Shown here in pieces: positions 18,084 to 26,700 of a stretch of DNA of 26,700 bases. How positions within the stretch are numbered: the first letter of the stretch is position 1; each line of letters opens with the position of its first letter. Source of the stretch: Haplomitrium mnioides (taxonomy: Eukaryota; Marchantiophyta; Haplomitriopsida; Calobryales); NCBI GenBank assembly GCA_049999725.1, contig JBNGIS010032659.1, positions 1-26,700 on the forward strand, in the 5' to 3' direction. A program made the translations under genes and the position numbers. The notes below the pieces were generated by a model that saw only the letters and a list, made by a program, of their open reading frames with translations, was not told the DNA's origin and searched no databases.

Positions 18084-19240
18084 TTAGTTTACGTACCTCT
18101 TGAGACGGTCGCAATGCACTTGATTGGCGGACCTGTGACCCTCCAATGTCTCCAATTCTGCTGACCCATTTCGATGCAGCTTCTTCAACACAAAAGAGCC
18201 CATCCATCTGGTGTGTAATTTCCCATAGAAGTGCACAAATCTATTGTCATACAACATCACCAGGTTCCCCTCCCAAAGATCAGTTGGTTTCAGGCCCTTA
18301 TCGTGTTGTTGCTTCCACAATTGTTGTTGGTGTTCCAATCTTCCTTGGGCTTGCTCTCTGGTTTCCTCTAGGCTCTCTAGTTGGTATAGTCTCTCCCTCC
18401 TCCGATCCTTTGCCATCCTCCTCCTCCAGCGGTCGTATGGTGGGCACTTCATACTCCACTAGCACTAGAGCATGTTGTCCGAAGACCAAAAAATAGGGGC
18501 AGTGGCCCGTTGTAGTCTTGTAAGCCAGATTGTATGCACGAGTTTTGGTGAGCAGCTTGAGATCCCAATCCACCTTGTTGGCTGCCACCATCTTCTTGAA
18601 GATCTTACCCATGATCATGTTTGCCCTTTTGATGAGCCCATTAGCCTTAGGATGATAGGTTGTGGTGTGGGGGTGCTTGACTAAGTATCTAGTAGTCAGG
18701 TCTTGGATTACCTAGTTGATGAAATGGGTACCTTGATCACTCACTACCTCTAGTGGAGGCCCAAATCTGCAAAACATATGTTCATACAGGAAGGAAACCA
18801 CTGTCTTGGCATCATCCTTTCGAGTGGCTTTGGCTTCCACCCATTTCGTTGCGTAATCCGTAGCCAGCAAGATGTATCTGTTGCCCCTACGAGTGGAAGG
18901 TACGATTGGGCCAATGAAATCAATTCCCCACTTTTCAAAAGGTGCTAGGGGGATAACGAGGACCAAGGGATGGTGTTGATTAGCTGCTAGCCTCCCCGTC
19001 CTTTGGCATGCGTCGCACCTCTTCCCTCAAAAGTGCACATCTTTGTGCAGATTGGGCCACCAGTACCCTACATCCAAAATCTTTCTGATGGTAGCGTTCG
19101 CTACAAAATGGCTCCCCACCTCCTCTCCGTGCAAGGCCCTCATGACCACTATGGATTGATCCCGCTCCAAGCACCGCGTGATCATCCCATTGTATCCTCT
19201 CTTGTGCAGCACTCCTTTAATCTACAGACATGGCTTCATC
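18084..19240 (-). pseudogene. Gypsy C integrase (broken, full extent)
   Basis: The HHCC finger lies at about 19020-19145, but a TGA at 19027-19029 replaces the Trp before its CDAC. The core shows PFEKWGIDFIGPI (near 18930) and VSDQGTHF, with the second Asp at 18736-18738. The Glu position, 35 residues on, is Lys (18628-18630). TAG at 18712-18714 interrupts the core at the same codon as in A. The C-terminal part (18084-18452) has a Gln/Arg-rich helix, GKLHTRWMG (the usual GPF reads GSF) and ends CDRLKRYVN before a natural-looking stop. A frameshift lies near 18450. No chromodomain is visible. Confidence 0.88.
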
Positions 19241-19291
19241 TTGCTGAGAAATACGACAGCTTCCTCTCTGCAGCTGCCTTTCGGGAGTTGA

Positions 19292-19989
19292 GCTTACTTG
19301 AGGAATTCTATTATTGTAGCATAGTCCGTGGCCCTTCCATCTCTCACTTGGAACAGGTCCTCATCAAGAAATGCATTGCTCACCTCCTCTTGATTGATTG
19401 GCCCAGCAATTTGGGAGAAGAAGTTGGCATTACTATGCTTCTTCCTTGGCTTGATCCTTACATCAAAGTTGAACTCTTGCAAGAGGAGCACCCACCTCGC
19501 AATCTAACCAGTCACATCTGGTTTGTTCACCATGTACTTGAGTACATTGTGATCGGTATGGAAGATCACCTTGTAATGCAATAAGTAGTGCTTGAATTTC
19601 TTCAAGGCATAAATAATTCCCAAGGCTTACCGATCTCTAGCAGAGTAATTCTTCTCTGCGGGAGCTAGTAGCCTACTAGCAAAATAGATCGGATGATCCA
19701 TGCCCCTCTCTCATCCATCTGGCTCAGCACCACTCCGATACAAAAACTGCACACATCAATCATCGCATGAAAATCTCTCCCCCATCTAGGAGGCACCTGA
19801 ACATGAGCACTTGCTAATCACCTCTTCAATTCCATGAAGCTTGTAAACCTTTCGTGGGTGGCTTCAAAGGTGCTGCCCCCTGTTTTCATCTAGGTGAGGG
19901 GTAAAGCCACTAAAGCAAATTGGTCGATAAACCTCTTGTAGTACCCCACGCAACCCAAGAAGCCTTGTACTTACTTCAAGTTGGTGGGG
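19292..19989 (-). pseudogene. Gypsy C RNase H and connection (broken)
   Basis: It aligns with A's 1441-2150. The tail piece 19294-19491 keeps LLLQEFNFDVRIK, HSNANFFSQIAG and a long acidic end. HTDHN lies near 19555, and an EALGIIYALKKF-type segment near 19610 has a frameshift. The RNase H start and RT connection sit in the region 19660-19990 in mixed frames. Asp to Asn has changed the usual HSNAD motif to HSNAN. It is non-functional. Confidence 0.8.
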
Positions 19990-20747
19990 AATGGGACCTT
20001 CATCCAGATGGCCATCTTCTCCTAATCCGCTTTGATGCCATGACTGGAAATCCGGTGTTCGAAGAATATTCCCTCCTTCACCCTGAAGAAACATTTGCCC
20101 GGGTGCAATCTCAGCCTCGTCTCTCTGCATTGTTGGAGGGTTAGCCTCACATCCTGCTCGTGATCCTCCAACTTCCTATACACCATGAAATTGTCGATGA
20201 AGATCCCCAAGAATTTCCTCAGATAATCATAAAAGATGTTCATCATCATTCTTTGGAGGGTCCTTCGTGCATTGCATAATCCGAACGGCATTCTTTTGAA
20301 GGCAAACACCCCCCATTCTGTGGTGAATGCTGTTTTGAGCTGATCCTCCTCTCTGATCTAAATCTGGTTATACCTGGGGTACCCGTCTAGGAAGCTATAC
20401 AACTCTTGCCCTGCTACAACATCCAGCACCCCATTCGTGAAAGGCAACAGATAGTGGTCCTTCTTTGTGGCCTCATTGAGCTTCCAAAAATCATGGCACG
20501 CTCAGATTTTCCTTTCACCATCTTGCCCCACTTTCTTAGGCACCACCACCAGCGGGGACACCCATTCACTGTTGAGGACCGAGTAGATGAAGTCTGCCTC
20601 CAACAGTTTGTCAATTTCCTCTTTCACCAACAGGGAGAAGTGGGGCTTCATCCTGTATTGTCACTATCTTACCGGGATTTTTGTGGGCTCTAAGTCAATC
20701 CGGTGTTCCTCCAATTCCCTCGGGACTCCCTTCAAATCTATATGACT
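19990..20747 (-). pseudogene. Gypsy C reverse transcriptase (broken)
   Basis: It copies RNA to cDNA in the particle when intact. Pieces in order are the HRIDLEP-like lead-in (near 20700), VVVPKKVGQDG (near 20535), KKDHYLLPF (near 20460), FLDGYPRYNQ (near 20380; first catalytic Asp kept), WGVFAFKRMPFGLCNA (near 20290), and FIDN with Asp 20193-20195 and Asn 20190-20192. RLHPGKCFF and HRISSHGI follow. FIDN replaces FIDD exactly as in A. Frameshifts occur near 20310 and 20400. Unlike A, the PFGLCNA motif is intact. Confidence 0.88.
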
Positions 20748-21474
20748 CTAAGCAAAGGCATCATTGAAGTTACTTAGGAGATGGGTGATGGCTTGCTCTG
20801 ATTCTTTGGGCAATTCAGATCCGATGTGGCATGCTCGTCCCTCTTGGACCACCATGTGCTTGTGTTTGGCTTCTCTCACCACCCCCATCTCATTTCTCCA
20901 CTGCGGCCTTTCCTCCAACATCAAGGTCGCCAACCACAACCCCCCTTCCACCCGGGAAGATTCTTCGGACTTCTCTGTGTCCGCCCTCTACATTCAATGA
21001 GACACTTCGGACCCTTTCTGTCTTCTAGCCTTAGTTTCCTCATCTCATGCCAGGTCTTTGGTGGATTCTTTTAGCTGGTGCTCTATTTCTGTGTATTCTT
21101 TTATCTCAATTTGGTTTACAAACACCACACCTTCTTATGCCAGATTCTCCTATGTTGCTTCGCTCACCATTTGAAACCCAATAGTGGTACTCTAAGTCTT
21201 CCTCCTCCTCAAACCACTCATTGTCATATTCTTCTTCTGCTTGGGTCTCTCTCAGGTGAGGAACAGGTCCGCAGTGTACCACTATCTTCTAGGGGCCAAA
21301 CACCAATGTGGAATTCCCCTAGTTATCCAGGACTCGGACCTCATACAGTCAAGGTCTCCCAATTAGTACAAGGTATGGAGATGCCCTGGCTAGCTGCATG
21401 ACCAGGTAATTCAACTTAAACTCCTTCCCTCTGATGAAGGTGGGCACTCGAAGGAGTGAGCCCAATGGCTTTAC
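20748..21474 (-). pseudogene. Gypsy C spacer between protease and RT (broken)
   Basis: It is colinear with A's 2871-3566. FKLNYLVMQ and LIGRPWL occur near 21340-21410 and an acidic Glu-rich tract near 21200. The remaining sequence is low in motifs and frame-broken. The piece 20748-20951 ends ...LLSNFNDAFA, leading into RT. Confidence 0.65.
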
Positions 21475-22278
21475 TCAGGATCCATCCGCCAGCCTCATGA
21501 TTTTGGCTATGGGTTGGGATTCCGTGAATCCCAGCTTTTTGGCGGTCTCCTCCACCATTATATTTACTCTTGCCCCTCCCTCTACGCGTACCAATGATAG
21601 GGTGCACCATGCGGTCTGAATGTTGATCTCGGGGGCCCTCTTGTCCTCACACACTAGTTGTAGAAATGCGGGGACTCCCACTCGCGGTAGCCTTCTCCTC
21701 CTCTTGGCTCCCATCAACAATTCGCGAAACTGCCTTCTATAGAGTGGGCTGTACTTAATCAATTGGCCCACTATAGCCGTAATAGAGCAGTCCCTTACAT
21801 CTGCTTGAATGTTGTATGGGACGAGTTTTGCTCCATCTTCTGGGCTTGCGATCTTTGCCCCTACCTCCTTGATCCCTCCCTGTTGCTTGTGGACCTCCTT
21901 CAAGGTCTCCACCACTGCATGTTCCTCCTCCAGAGCTTCCAAATCCTCCAATCGCTTCCTTATGTGATCTTGTTGCTTAGGATAGAACCACTTTGGACTA
22001 TCCCTCTGATAATTTGAATCACTCCGTGACGAGGTTGCTTGGGCCGCCCCCTTCTTGCCCTTCCGCTCACTTTTCCTCGAACTCTTTTTCTTGGCTTTCG
22101 CCCCAACTCGGGTCACCACTCGGAAGCAATCTTCATAGGCGGAGGTCTCCCATCCGAGCAATTCCGCCTCCTCTTCCTTCTCCAAGACTATGAGATTGAT
22201 AACTGCGGGGGGAGGGGGATTTGCGCCTGGGCCGAGGGATGCATCAAGCCTTCTGATAAGTGGGCAATTGGCCGCCAC
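21475..22278 (-). pseudogene. Gypsy C last knuckle, linker and protease, 267-codon open piece
   Basis: This is the longest uninterrupted part of C's pol side. Its first residues (MAANC) are the end of the third zinc knuckle CFQCKKEGHMAANC. A basic tract follows (residues 59-78), then a charged coiled-coil-like region (about 111-130: HIRKRLEDLEALEEEH) and the protease (about 155-267) with VEGGARVNIMVEETAKKLG. The catalytic Asp has become Glu (residue 233, codon 21580-21582), so the protease should be inactive despite the open frame. It ends in a TGA after LADGS, where A reads Gln two codons on without a stop. Confidence 0.8.
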
Positions 22279-23553
22279 ATGCCCCTCCTTCTTGCATTGG
22301 AAACATTAAGCATGCGGTTGGCCGTAACCATTCTTCCGCGGTTTTGGACAATTGGAGGAAATGTGGCCGGGTTGGCCACAATTCTAACACACCATGATCA
22401 TTTTTCAGGGTGGCCAATTAGTAGCCCACTGGTTTCCTAGCCTTGCGCTCGCTCTTGCAGGCCTGCTTAGCATGGTGCGAGGCCCCCCACTAATCTGATA
22501 CACCGTCTTTGAAGCCTCCTCTATCACATACTCCACTTCCTCCCTCACATTTTCCGGTGTCTCCTCTCTTATATAGTGTACCACATTATTTTCTACCAGG
22601 CATTCCTGAGGGGAGTGGCCATGTTTGTTACGTCTTACGCACCACACTCCGACTTGCTTGGTGGGTAGGGGCCTGCCTTCCAGTTTGATTCTCGTCATGA
22701 GGATATTCATCGCCTCTATCTTGGCGCTCAGCTCCTCAAATCGATCCCTCCGCCCTTGCTTCTTGCTTGTCTTGGGTTTCGGTTCACTTCTTTTGTACTT
22801 TCCTTTGCTTGCCCTATTTCGTTGATGCACCTCTCTCTCCTTAGCCTGTTTCTTCTTCTTTTGATCCTTCTGCTTCTTCTTCTTTCCGGATGATCGGTCC
22901 TTCTCTAAGCTATTGTTGTCCGAGTCACTTTCGCTTTCCGAGAAGGCTACGGAACTTTCATCTGTCTCCTCTCCGCAATCCAAAGTGTCCAAAGAGTCAT
23001 TGGACTCATACTTTGCTCTGGCCTTCCTGTAGGAACTTGTGATTGCAGCCTTTACATGTGAGCGGGCTGCATTGACCGCCTCTTTTAGTTTTTGCGGATT
23101 CGTCTGCCTCACCTTGGTCCCAATTCCCTTGGGTAGGGCTGTAAGGAACCATGTTGTGAGCGTCTCATCTGTGGCGGGAGGATTCAACTTCCGATCCACC
23201 TTCTTAAACCTCTGAAGGAATTTCCTGACAGACTCTTTCTTCTTCATCCTTAGGTGACCCATTTTGATCAACGCCTCTGTTTCTTCCCCAATTCCTCTGA
23301 ATTCTACAATGAAGACCGCTTTGAAGGCTTCCAGGTCCCTCTTGACGTTGTCGGGTAAATCCTTGTACCATGGTCGGGCTTCTCCCTTCACGACTGTGGG
23401 CAAGATTCCAACTTTTACATGACTCTCTCCATTAGCTACCGCAGTGTTCTCCAGATCATTCAACTAGGCATCGGGGTTGTCCTTCAGACGTTCTCTAAAG
23501 GATTTGTATTTGAACCAGCCTCTCAATCCAGATGGGGGCATTGGGTTTGCCAT
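22279..23553 (-). pseudogene. gag: Gypsy C Gag with three zinc knuckles (few breaks)
   Basis: Start ATG is at 23551-23553 (MANPMPPSGLRGWFKYKSF). TAG at 23464-23466 replaces the Trp of A's PDAWLDD. After it 352 codons are open (22405-23463): capsid region EARPWYKDLPDN, IKMGHLRMKKKESVRKFL and KKVDRKLNPP, then a Ser/Asp/Glu tract, a long Lys-rich basic tract (KKKKQAKEREV), and knuckle 1, CVRRNKHGHSPQEC (second Cys now Arg). Knuckle 2 is cut by TAG at 22384-22386. Knuckle 3, CFQCKKEGHMAANC, is intact and ends in the next piece. Gag is the best-preserved domain of C. Confidence 0.88.
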
Positions 23554-23731
23554 CCCAACACTCAGCAATGACAATTCTACCCACAAATCAATGCCTTCCT
23601 CCACACTTCCTCAACAGGCTCACAACCAGCTGCCCTGTTTCTCATAATTCTCCTTCACAATTCAACTGTAGATCCTTGGTGCACAAAGTGATATCTTGGC
23701 CTCGGGTTGGTCTCACGTTTTTGCAAACCTT
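23554..23731 (-). other. Gypsy C leader between primer site and gag
   Basis: It is colinear with A's 10483-10660 and has no frame or motif. High similarity to A suggests constraint or shared recent ancestry. Confidence 0.6.
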
Positions 23732-23750
23732 GGCCCTCCTTCTAGGGCCA
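23732..23750 (-). other. Gypsy C candidate primer-binding site
   Basis: Minus-strand TGGCCCTAGAAGGAGGGCC lies eight bases inside the LTR. Compared with A (TGGCGCTACAAGGAGGGC) it differs at two positions, so TGGCGCTAGAAGGAGGGC is a likely ancestral form. The tRNA is not identified. Confidence 0.55.
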
Positions 23751-23758
23751 AAAATTTA

Positions 23759-24857
23759 TGTCATTCCTCTCCTTCAGGCCTTAACCCTTACAGGTGCCAC
23801 TTGGAAGGTAGGGGAGGACATAAACTGGGGATTAAGGTTCTTTTGTGAGATGGCCCCTATCCAACTATCACTTTGAGGCTTTAAGGGATCTCTCTACACA
23901 TTACTAGCCATTTCTTCACCTTAACATTCACAACATCAGCCCAACTGCTCATTCACCCACAATACTAGAACATGGATACACGCAAACCCAAGTAGCTATG
24001 TGGAAACCTTCAATGTAATTCAGGGGTTCCAAATCTGGACCTAGCTACCTTTTATACACTTCAAAAGTAGAGTGGAATGGCCCATGTGTCACGAAACAAT
24101 GACAAGAGAATTGACTCCCCCTCATAAGGTTGTCCCAATGTCTCAACAAATGGAATTCCTACCTACTTCTAGTCTTGAATCATTCTTACACAATAACACA
24201 AAGTACAAGAACAGAATGCAAGGACTCATGATCACAAGACTATGTCAAGGGATTTGACTCCCCTTTCACAAGGCTATCCCAAGGTCTAAACAGATGGAAT
24301 TTGCTTAAGCCTAATCCTAATTGCTTCTTACATCATATAACAAAATTCAAATCTAACAAACATATTCATACACATTTACAAGCATACATACTCAATGCAC
24401 TTCACCAACATCAGAGGCCTCACAAGACCATTGGGACTGACTTCCCCAACAGACTCCTCCTTAACCCACCACATCAATCCTCTTTTCAATCCCCACACAC
24501 ACACTCTTCTTCCAGATAGTTTTTCAACTTCCCTCACGAGAAGCCCCGAATTTACTTCCTAAGGCTTAGAAGAGGATTTCTTTCACTTCCACGCCTAGAA
24601 GACAGTCCTCTCGACTATTGGTAGCTCACTCCACCTCTGAGCCTCGAGCATGTTTTCTCCGCAGTGCGCAAGCACTAACACAACTACTCTCTTTTGAGCT
24701 CCACTTGAAAGATAACACCAGAACATACTTCGAGCACTCTGGGTTGATGCTCCCACACAGGAATTGCAGGGACGACCCCAAGATCTCACTTGGCAGTCTC
24801 TCCCGAATTCTCAACAAAATGGATCCCCTTCAAATCTCTTGTATCGATCTACCTCCA
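23759..24857 (-). repeat. Gypsy C 5' LTR, inner 1.1 kb
   Basis: It aligns with 14671-15770 and 10688-11790. Homology stops at CTACCTCCA (24849-24857), where the other LTRs continue CCTCCGTCACAGG or CCTCCGCCACAGG. The remaining ~2 kb of this LTR is not found anywhere to the right in the window, so it must lie beyond segment D or be deleted. Confidence 0.88.
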
Positions 24858-24920
24858 TGTCGTAGCACAGCAGTAGCACTCCAACCCCGAAAAGAACAAC
24901 CCAGGTTCGAACCGCGCAAG
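24858..24920 (+). promoter_or_regulatory. tRNA-like head with A-box and B-box matches
   Basis: TAGCACAGCAGTAGCAC (24863-24879) resembles a tRNA D-arm/A box, with one base missing from the usual GG. GGTTCGAACC (24904-24913) is a canonical B box. Spacing of about 30 bases between boxes fits internal RNA polymerase III promoters. Plant SINEs start this way. No SINE 3' tail or flanking duplication is recognised. Confidence 0.5.
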
Positions 24921-25059
24921 ATCTATATAGAAATTCGCTCTTGACACACTTTTATCGACTTTCCAGATTCTTTAGAGAGTTCTGAAACTGCACTCTATCA
25001 GTTCAGAGATGGACCGCTCTCCACTCTAGGCCTGACAACCCTTTTCTTCACAAAACCAC

Positions 25060-25075
25060 CACACACACACACACA
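25060..25075. repeat. (CA)n microsatellite
   Basis: About eight CA dinucleotides in tandem. It could mark a SINE-like tail about 200 bases from the tRNA-like head, but gypsy LTR sequence does not resume after it. Confidence 0.85.
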
Positions 25076-25076
25076 G

Positions 25077-25957
25077 GACACAAACCCAGGACTACCCAGA
25101 CTGCATGACTGACATTTCTGGAACAAGACAGTTGTTGTACAGGCTGATTTTAAACAGAAGCTGTATTAGAGAATTCCCAAGCAACCGGTTACCCAACCTG
25201 CTTGAAATTCTCACACCAACACTCCCATACCTACCCTCGTTACAACCTCTCTCTTCTCCTCAAATCTGGGTACTCAGGCCACTCCAACCCAATGTACCCC
25301 AGAGTTTGATGCTGAGAACTCAGCTATGGAACAACCCTCCTGATCTCACATCCACTCGCTGTTCCTCCAACCACCAGTCACTCTGTTTGCTTGTTGAAAT
25401 GACCACCTATTCCATAGGCACACACAAACCTGAACACTTCCTTGTTCTGCTACAATCTCCCACCCAGACTCCACTGACTGGAAAACCACCGCAGGTCCTT
25501 TCCTCACAAATTTAACAAACACAGGACAGATCAGAACTCATAACAGAGTTGATTGATCATTCAAACCTTCCCCAATCACAATTTGAGACTCAGACTTCAA
25601 TTCCACCAACAGAAACACCTCAGGAGACTTCCCCCACGCACTCATCTGATGAAAAATCGCCTTATCCTTCCAACTGCCAACTGCAAAAGTTGCATCAACC
25701 CACTCTAGTTTCTGAATTCATCCCCATCCTGAAACTGCTCCTCACAAATCTGCAACAAAGAAAAATGAGCAAGAGACCTCACAGACATGAACACTCAGTA
25801 TATTCCTTGCAAAACGCATGTACAATGAGAACTGCTAGAACAGGAGCTCGACAACCGACTTGTACCCCTCTCCCTGTTCTCCTAAAAGTACGGATCAATC
25901 AAGATTTTACATCTTTAACACTTGCCCTGAGAGACTAACTTTTTCTCCCTAGGCTCC
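25077..25957. other. Interior of segment D, no feature recognised
   Basis: This C-rich plus strand with two chance-looking plus frames (25105-25515, 25549-25938) has no domain, transmembrane or zinc motif. By composition it could be LTR sequence of another family. Confidence 0.5.
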
Positions 25958-25960
25958 TAA

Positions 25961-26066
25961 TAAGAACTAACCACTCACAGGTGGTTCTTAAACTAAATCA
26001 ACTCGTCTAACTAGTTTACATGGGCTCCGCTCACAATAAGAACTAACTACTCGCATTAGTTCTTAT
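25961..26066. repeat. Two related hairpins with AAGAACTAA half-sites
   Basis: The second (26036-26066) is perfect: ATAAGAACTAA, nine-base loop, TTAGTTCTTAT, an 11-bp stem. The first (25961-25990) pairs TAAGA..ACCAC with GTGGTTCTTA and has a four-base bulge. Both begin AATAAGAACTAAC and are about 75 bases apart. Confidence 0.75.
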
Positions 26067-26280
26067 ACTAATTCTCGACACAAGAGCGTTTCTTGATCTT
26101 TCAGTTCCCGCCCTTCTTGAAACCGCAATAAGTCGCCATTTTGCCATTTAACTTCTCTCCTCGCTCACCTTTCCTTTGTCGCGCAAAACACCGATAAGTC
26201 ATCGTTTCAGATATCACCGCTTCGCTCCATCGCCATTTCACCAACTTCGAGCCCGTCGAACTCCACGGAAAGAGACCTTC

Positions 26281-26430
26281 CTAACCGGTTCCCCCCACTT
26301 TGGATCCCCACTCGGAACCCTGTTAACAGGGGCTTCCACTTCGGATCCCCACTTCGGACTATCAATGGAAACCCTCTTAAGTGGGGCCTCCCACTTCGTA
26401 AAGCTATCGGAAACCCCTTAACTGGGGTTC
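26281..26430. repeat. Repeats each carrying a short palindrome
   Basis: Recurring modules contain CCCTGTTAACAGGGG (26319), CCCTCTTAAGTGGGG (26372) and CCCCTTAACTGGGG (26415). Each is followed by a C/T-rich TTCCCAC stretch, twice with CTTCGGATCCC. Period is irregular (about 45-53 bases). Confidence 0.65.
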
Positions 26431-26463
26431 CCCACAACGGAAGACAGAGTTCCGAAGCCTCCC

Positions 26464-26675
26464 CTCGGATCACAGACTCTCCTCGGATCACGGACTCTCC
26501 TCGGATTCACGGACTCCCTTTGGATCACGGACTCCATTCGGATCACGGACTCCCCTCGGATCACGGACTCCCTTCGGATCACGGACTCTCCTCGGATTCA
26601 CGGACTCCCTTTGGATCACGGACTCCCTTCGGATCACGGACTCCCCTCGGATCACGGACTCCCCTCAGATCCACA
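26464..26675. repeat. 18-bp tandem array with 91-bp higher-order period
   Basis: Eleven full units of about CTCGGATCACGGACTCCC start at 26464 and a partial twelfth starts at 26664. Two units are 19 bp (26500 and 26591; GGATTCAC variant). Units 2-6 (26482-26572) and 7-11 (26573-26663) match in order with two differences, so a five-unit block of 91 bp was duplicated. Confidence 0.92.
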
Positions 26676-26700
26676 CTTCGGATTCACTTCGGATCCACTT

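Larger units (their letters stand above)
14671..24857 (-). mobile_element. Ty3/gypsy element C, both LTRs present, 5' LTR interrupted
   Basis: The minus-strand order is 5' LTR (from 23759 rightwards, broken off at 24857), primer site, leader, gag, protease, RT, RNase H, integrase, PPT and 3' LTR (14671-17856). The internal region is 5.9 kb and lacks A's PFGLCNA deletion, but it is still full of stops and frameshifts. The two LTRs differ at about 15 of the first 100 positions, so the element is old or, less simply, the LTRs come from two insertions. Target duplication cannot be checked because the right end is outside the window. Confidence 0.88.
24858..26700. mobile_element. Segment D: unidentified insertion in gypsy C's 5' LTR
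   Basis: Foreign sequence begins at TGTCGTAGCA. The TG start right at an LTR breakpoint suggests an inserted LTR. However, 24863-24913 also resembles the A and B boxes of a tRNA-type promoter, which suggests a SINE head. No coding domain is visible on either strand. It contains a (CA)n tract, two related hairpins (25961-26066), palindrome-bearing repeats (26281-26430) and an 18-bp tandem array (26464-26675). Base composition in the right third resembles the gypsy LTRs. The right end is outside the window. Confidence 0.6.

Noticed and set aside
18084-18450. Chromodomain at the integrase end (chromovirus)
   Set aside because: The C-terminal part shows a Gln/Arg-rich helix and a GKLHTRWMG segment, then stops. 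No chromodomain aromatic cage pattern is visible.
24863-24913. A true tRNA gene
   Set aside because: D-arm and T-arm resemblance only. No acceptor stem pairing or anticodon arm could be drawn.
25105-25938. Two plus-strand frames of 136 and 129 codons in segment D
   Set aside because: Low-complexity composition (Ser/Pro/Thr/Leu/Gln), no domain, no conserved start context. Likely chance in C-rich DNA.
26464-26700. CRISPR-like array
   Set aside because: Units are contiguous with no spacers, and the setting is a plant retrotransposon cluster.

Overview
The window looks like nuclear DNA of a land plant and consists almost entirely of nested LTR retrotransposons. I see no convincing host gene, rRNA, tRNA gene or bacterial feature. 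The plant assignment rests on three things: a Ty1/copia element whose primer-binding site matches plant initiator-Met tRNA, Ty3/gypsy elements with LTRs of about 3.1 kb, and stop codons that look like decay of methylated cytosines. The species cannot be named from the sequence. Every recognisable retroelement coding segment lies on the minus strand.

Layout, left to right. Positions 1-390 are unassigned sequence with one unrecognised minus-strand reading frame. Positions 391-13794 are gypsy element A: broken integrase, RNase H, RT, protease and gag, then leader, primer site and a complete 5' LTR (10688-13794). A's gag-pol is split by a complete Ty1/copia element at 4256-9095, which has 381/380-bp LTRs, a GGGTG target duplication, PBS, PPT, an intact 309-codon gag and a dead pol. 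Positions 13795-14670 are a fragment of a third gypsy copy, B, lying between A's 5' LTR and the next LTR. Positions 14671-24857 are gypsy element C: complete 3' LTR (14671-17856), PPT, integrase, RNase H, RT, protease, gag, leader, PBS and the first ~1.1 kb of its 5' LTR. That LTR breaks off at 24858 against foreign DNA, segment D. D has a tRNA-like start, hairpins and an 18-bp tandem array, and it runs off the window end.

The simplest history is that B is the oldest layer, A and C inserted into B, copia inserted into A's gag-pol, and D inserted into C's 5' LTR. The C LTR pair differs at about 15% of sites over the first 100 bases. The copia LTR pair differs at only about 2.5%. So the gypsy layer is old and copia is recent.

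The most interesting points are: a copia element that kept gag but appears to have moved with an already ruined pol; two gypsy copies sharing an in-frame integrase stop and an Asp-to-Asn change at the RT active site; tandem-repeat modules of 25 and 38 bp inside the gypsy LTRs; and, in D, a tRNA-like head plus an 18-bp array with a 91-bp higher-order period.
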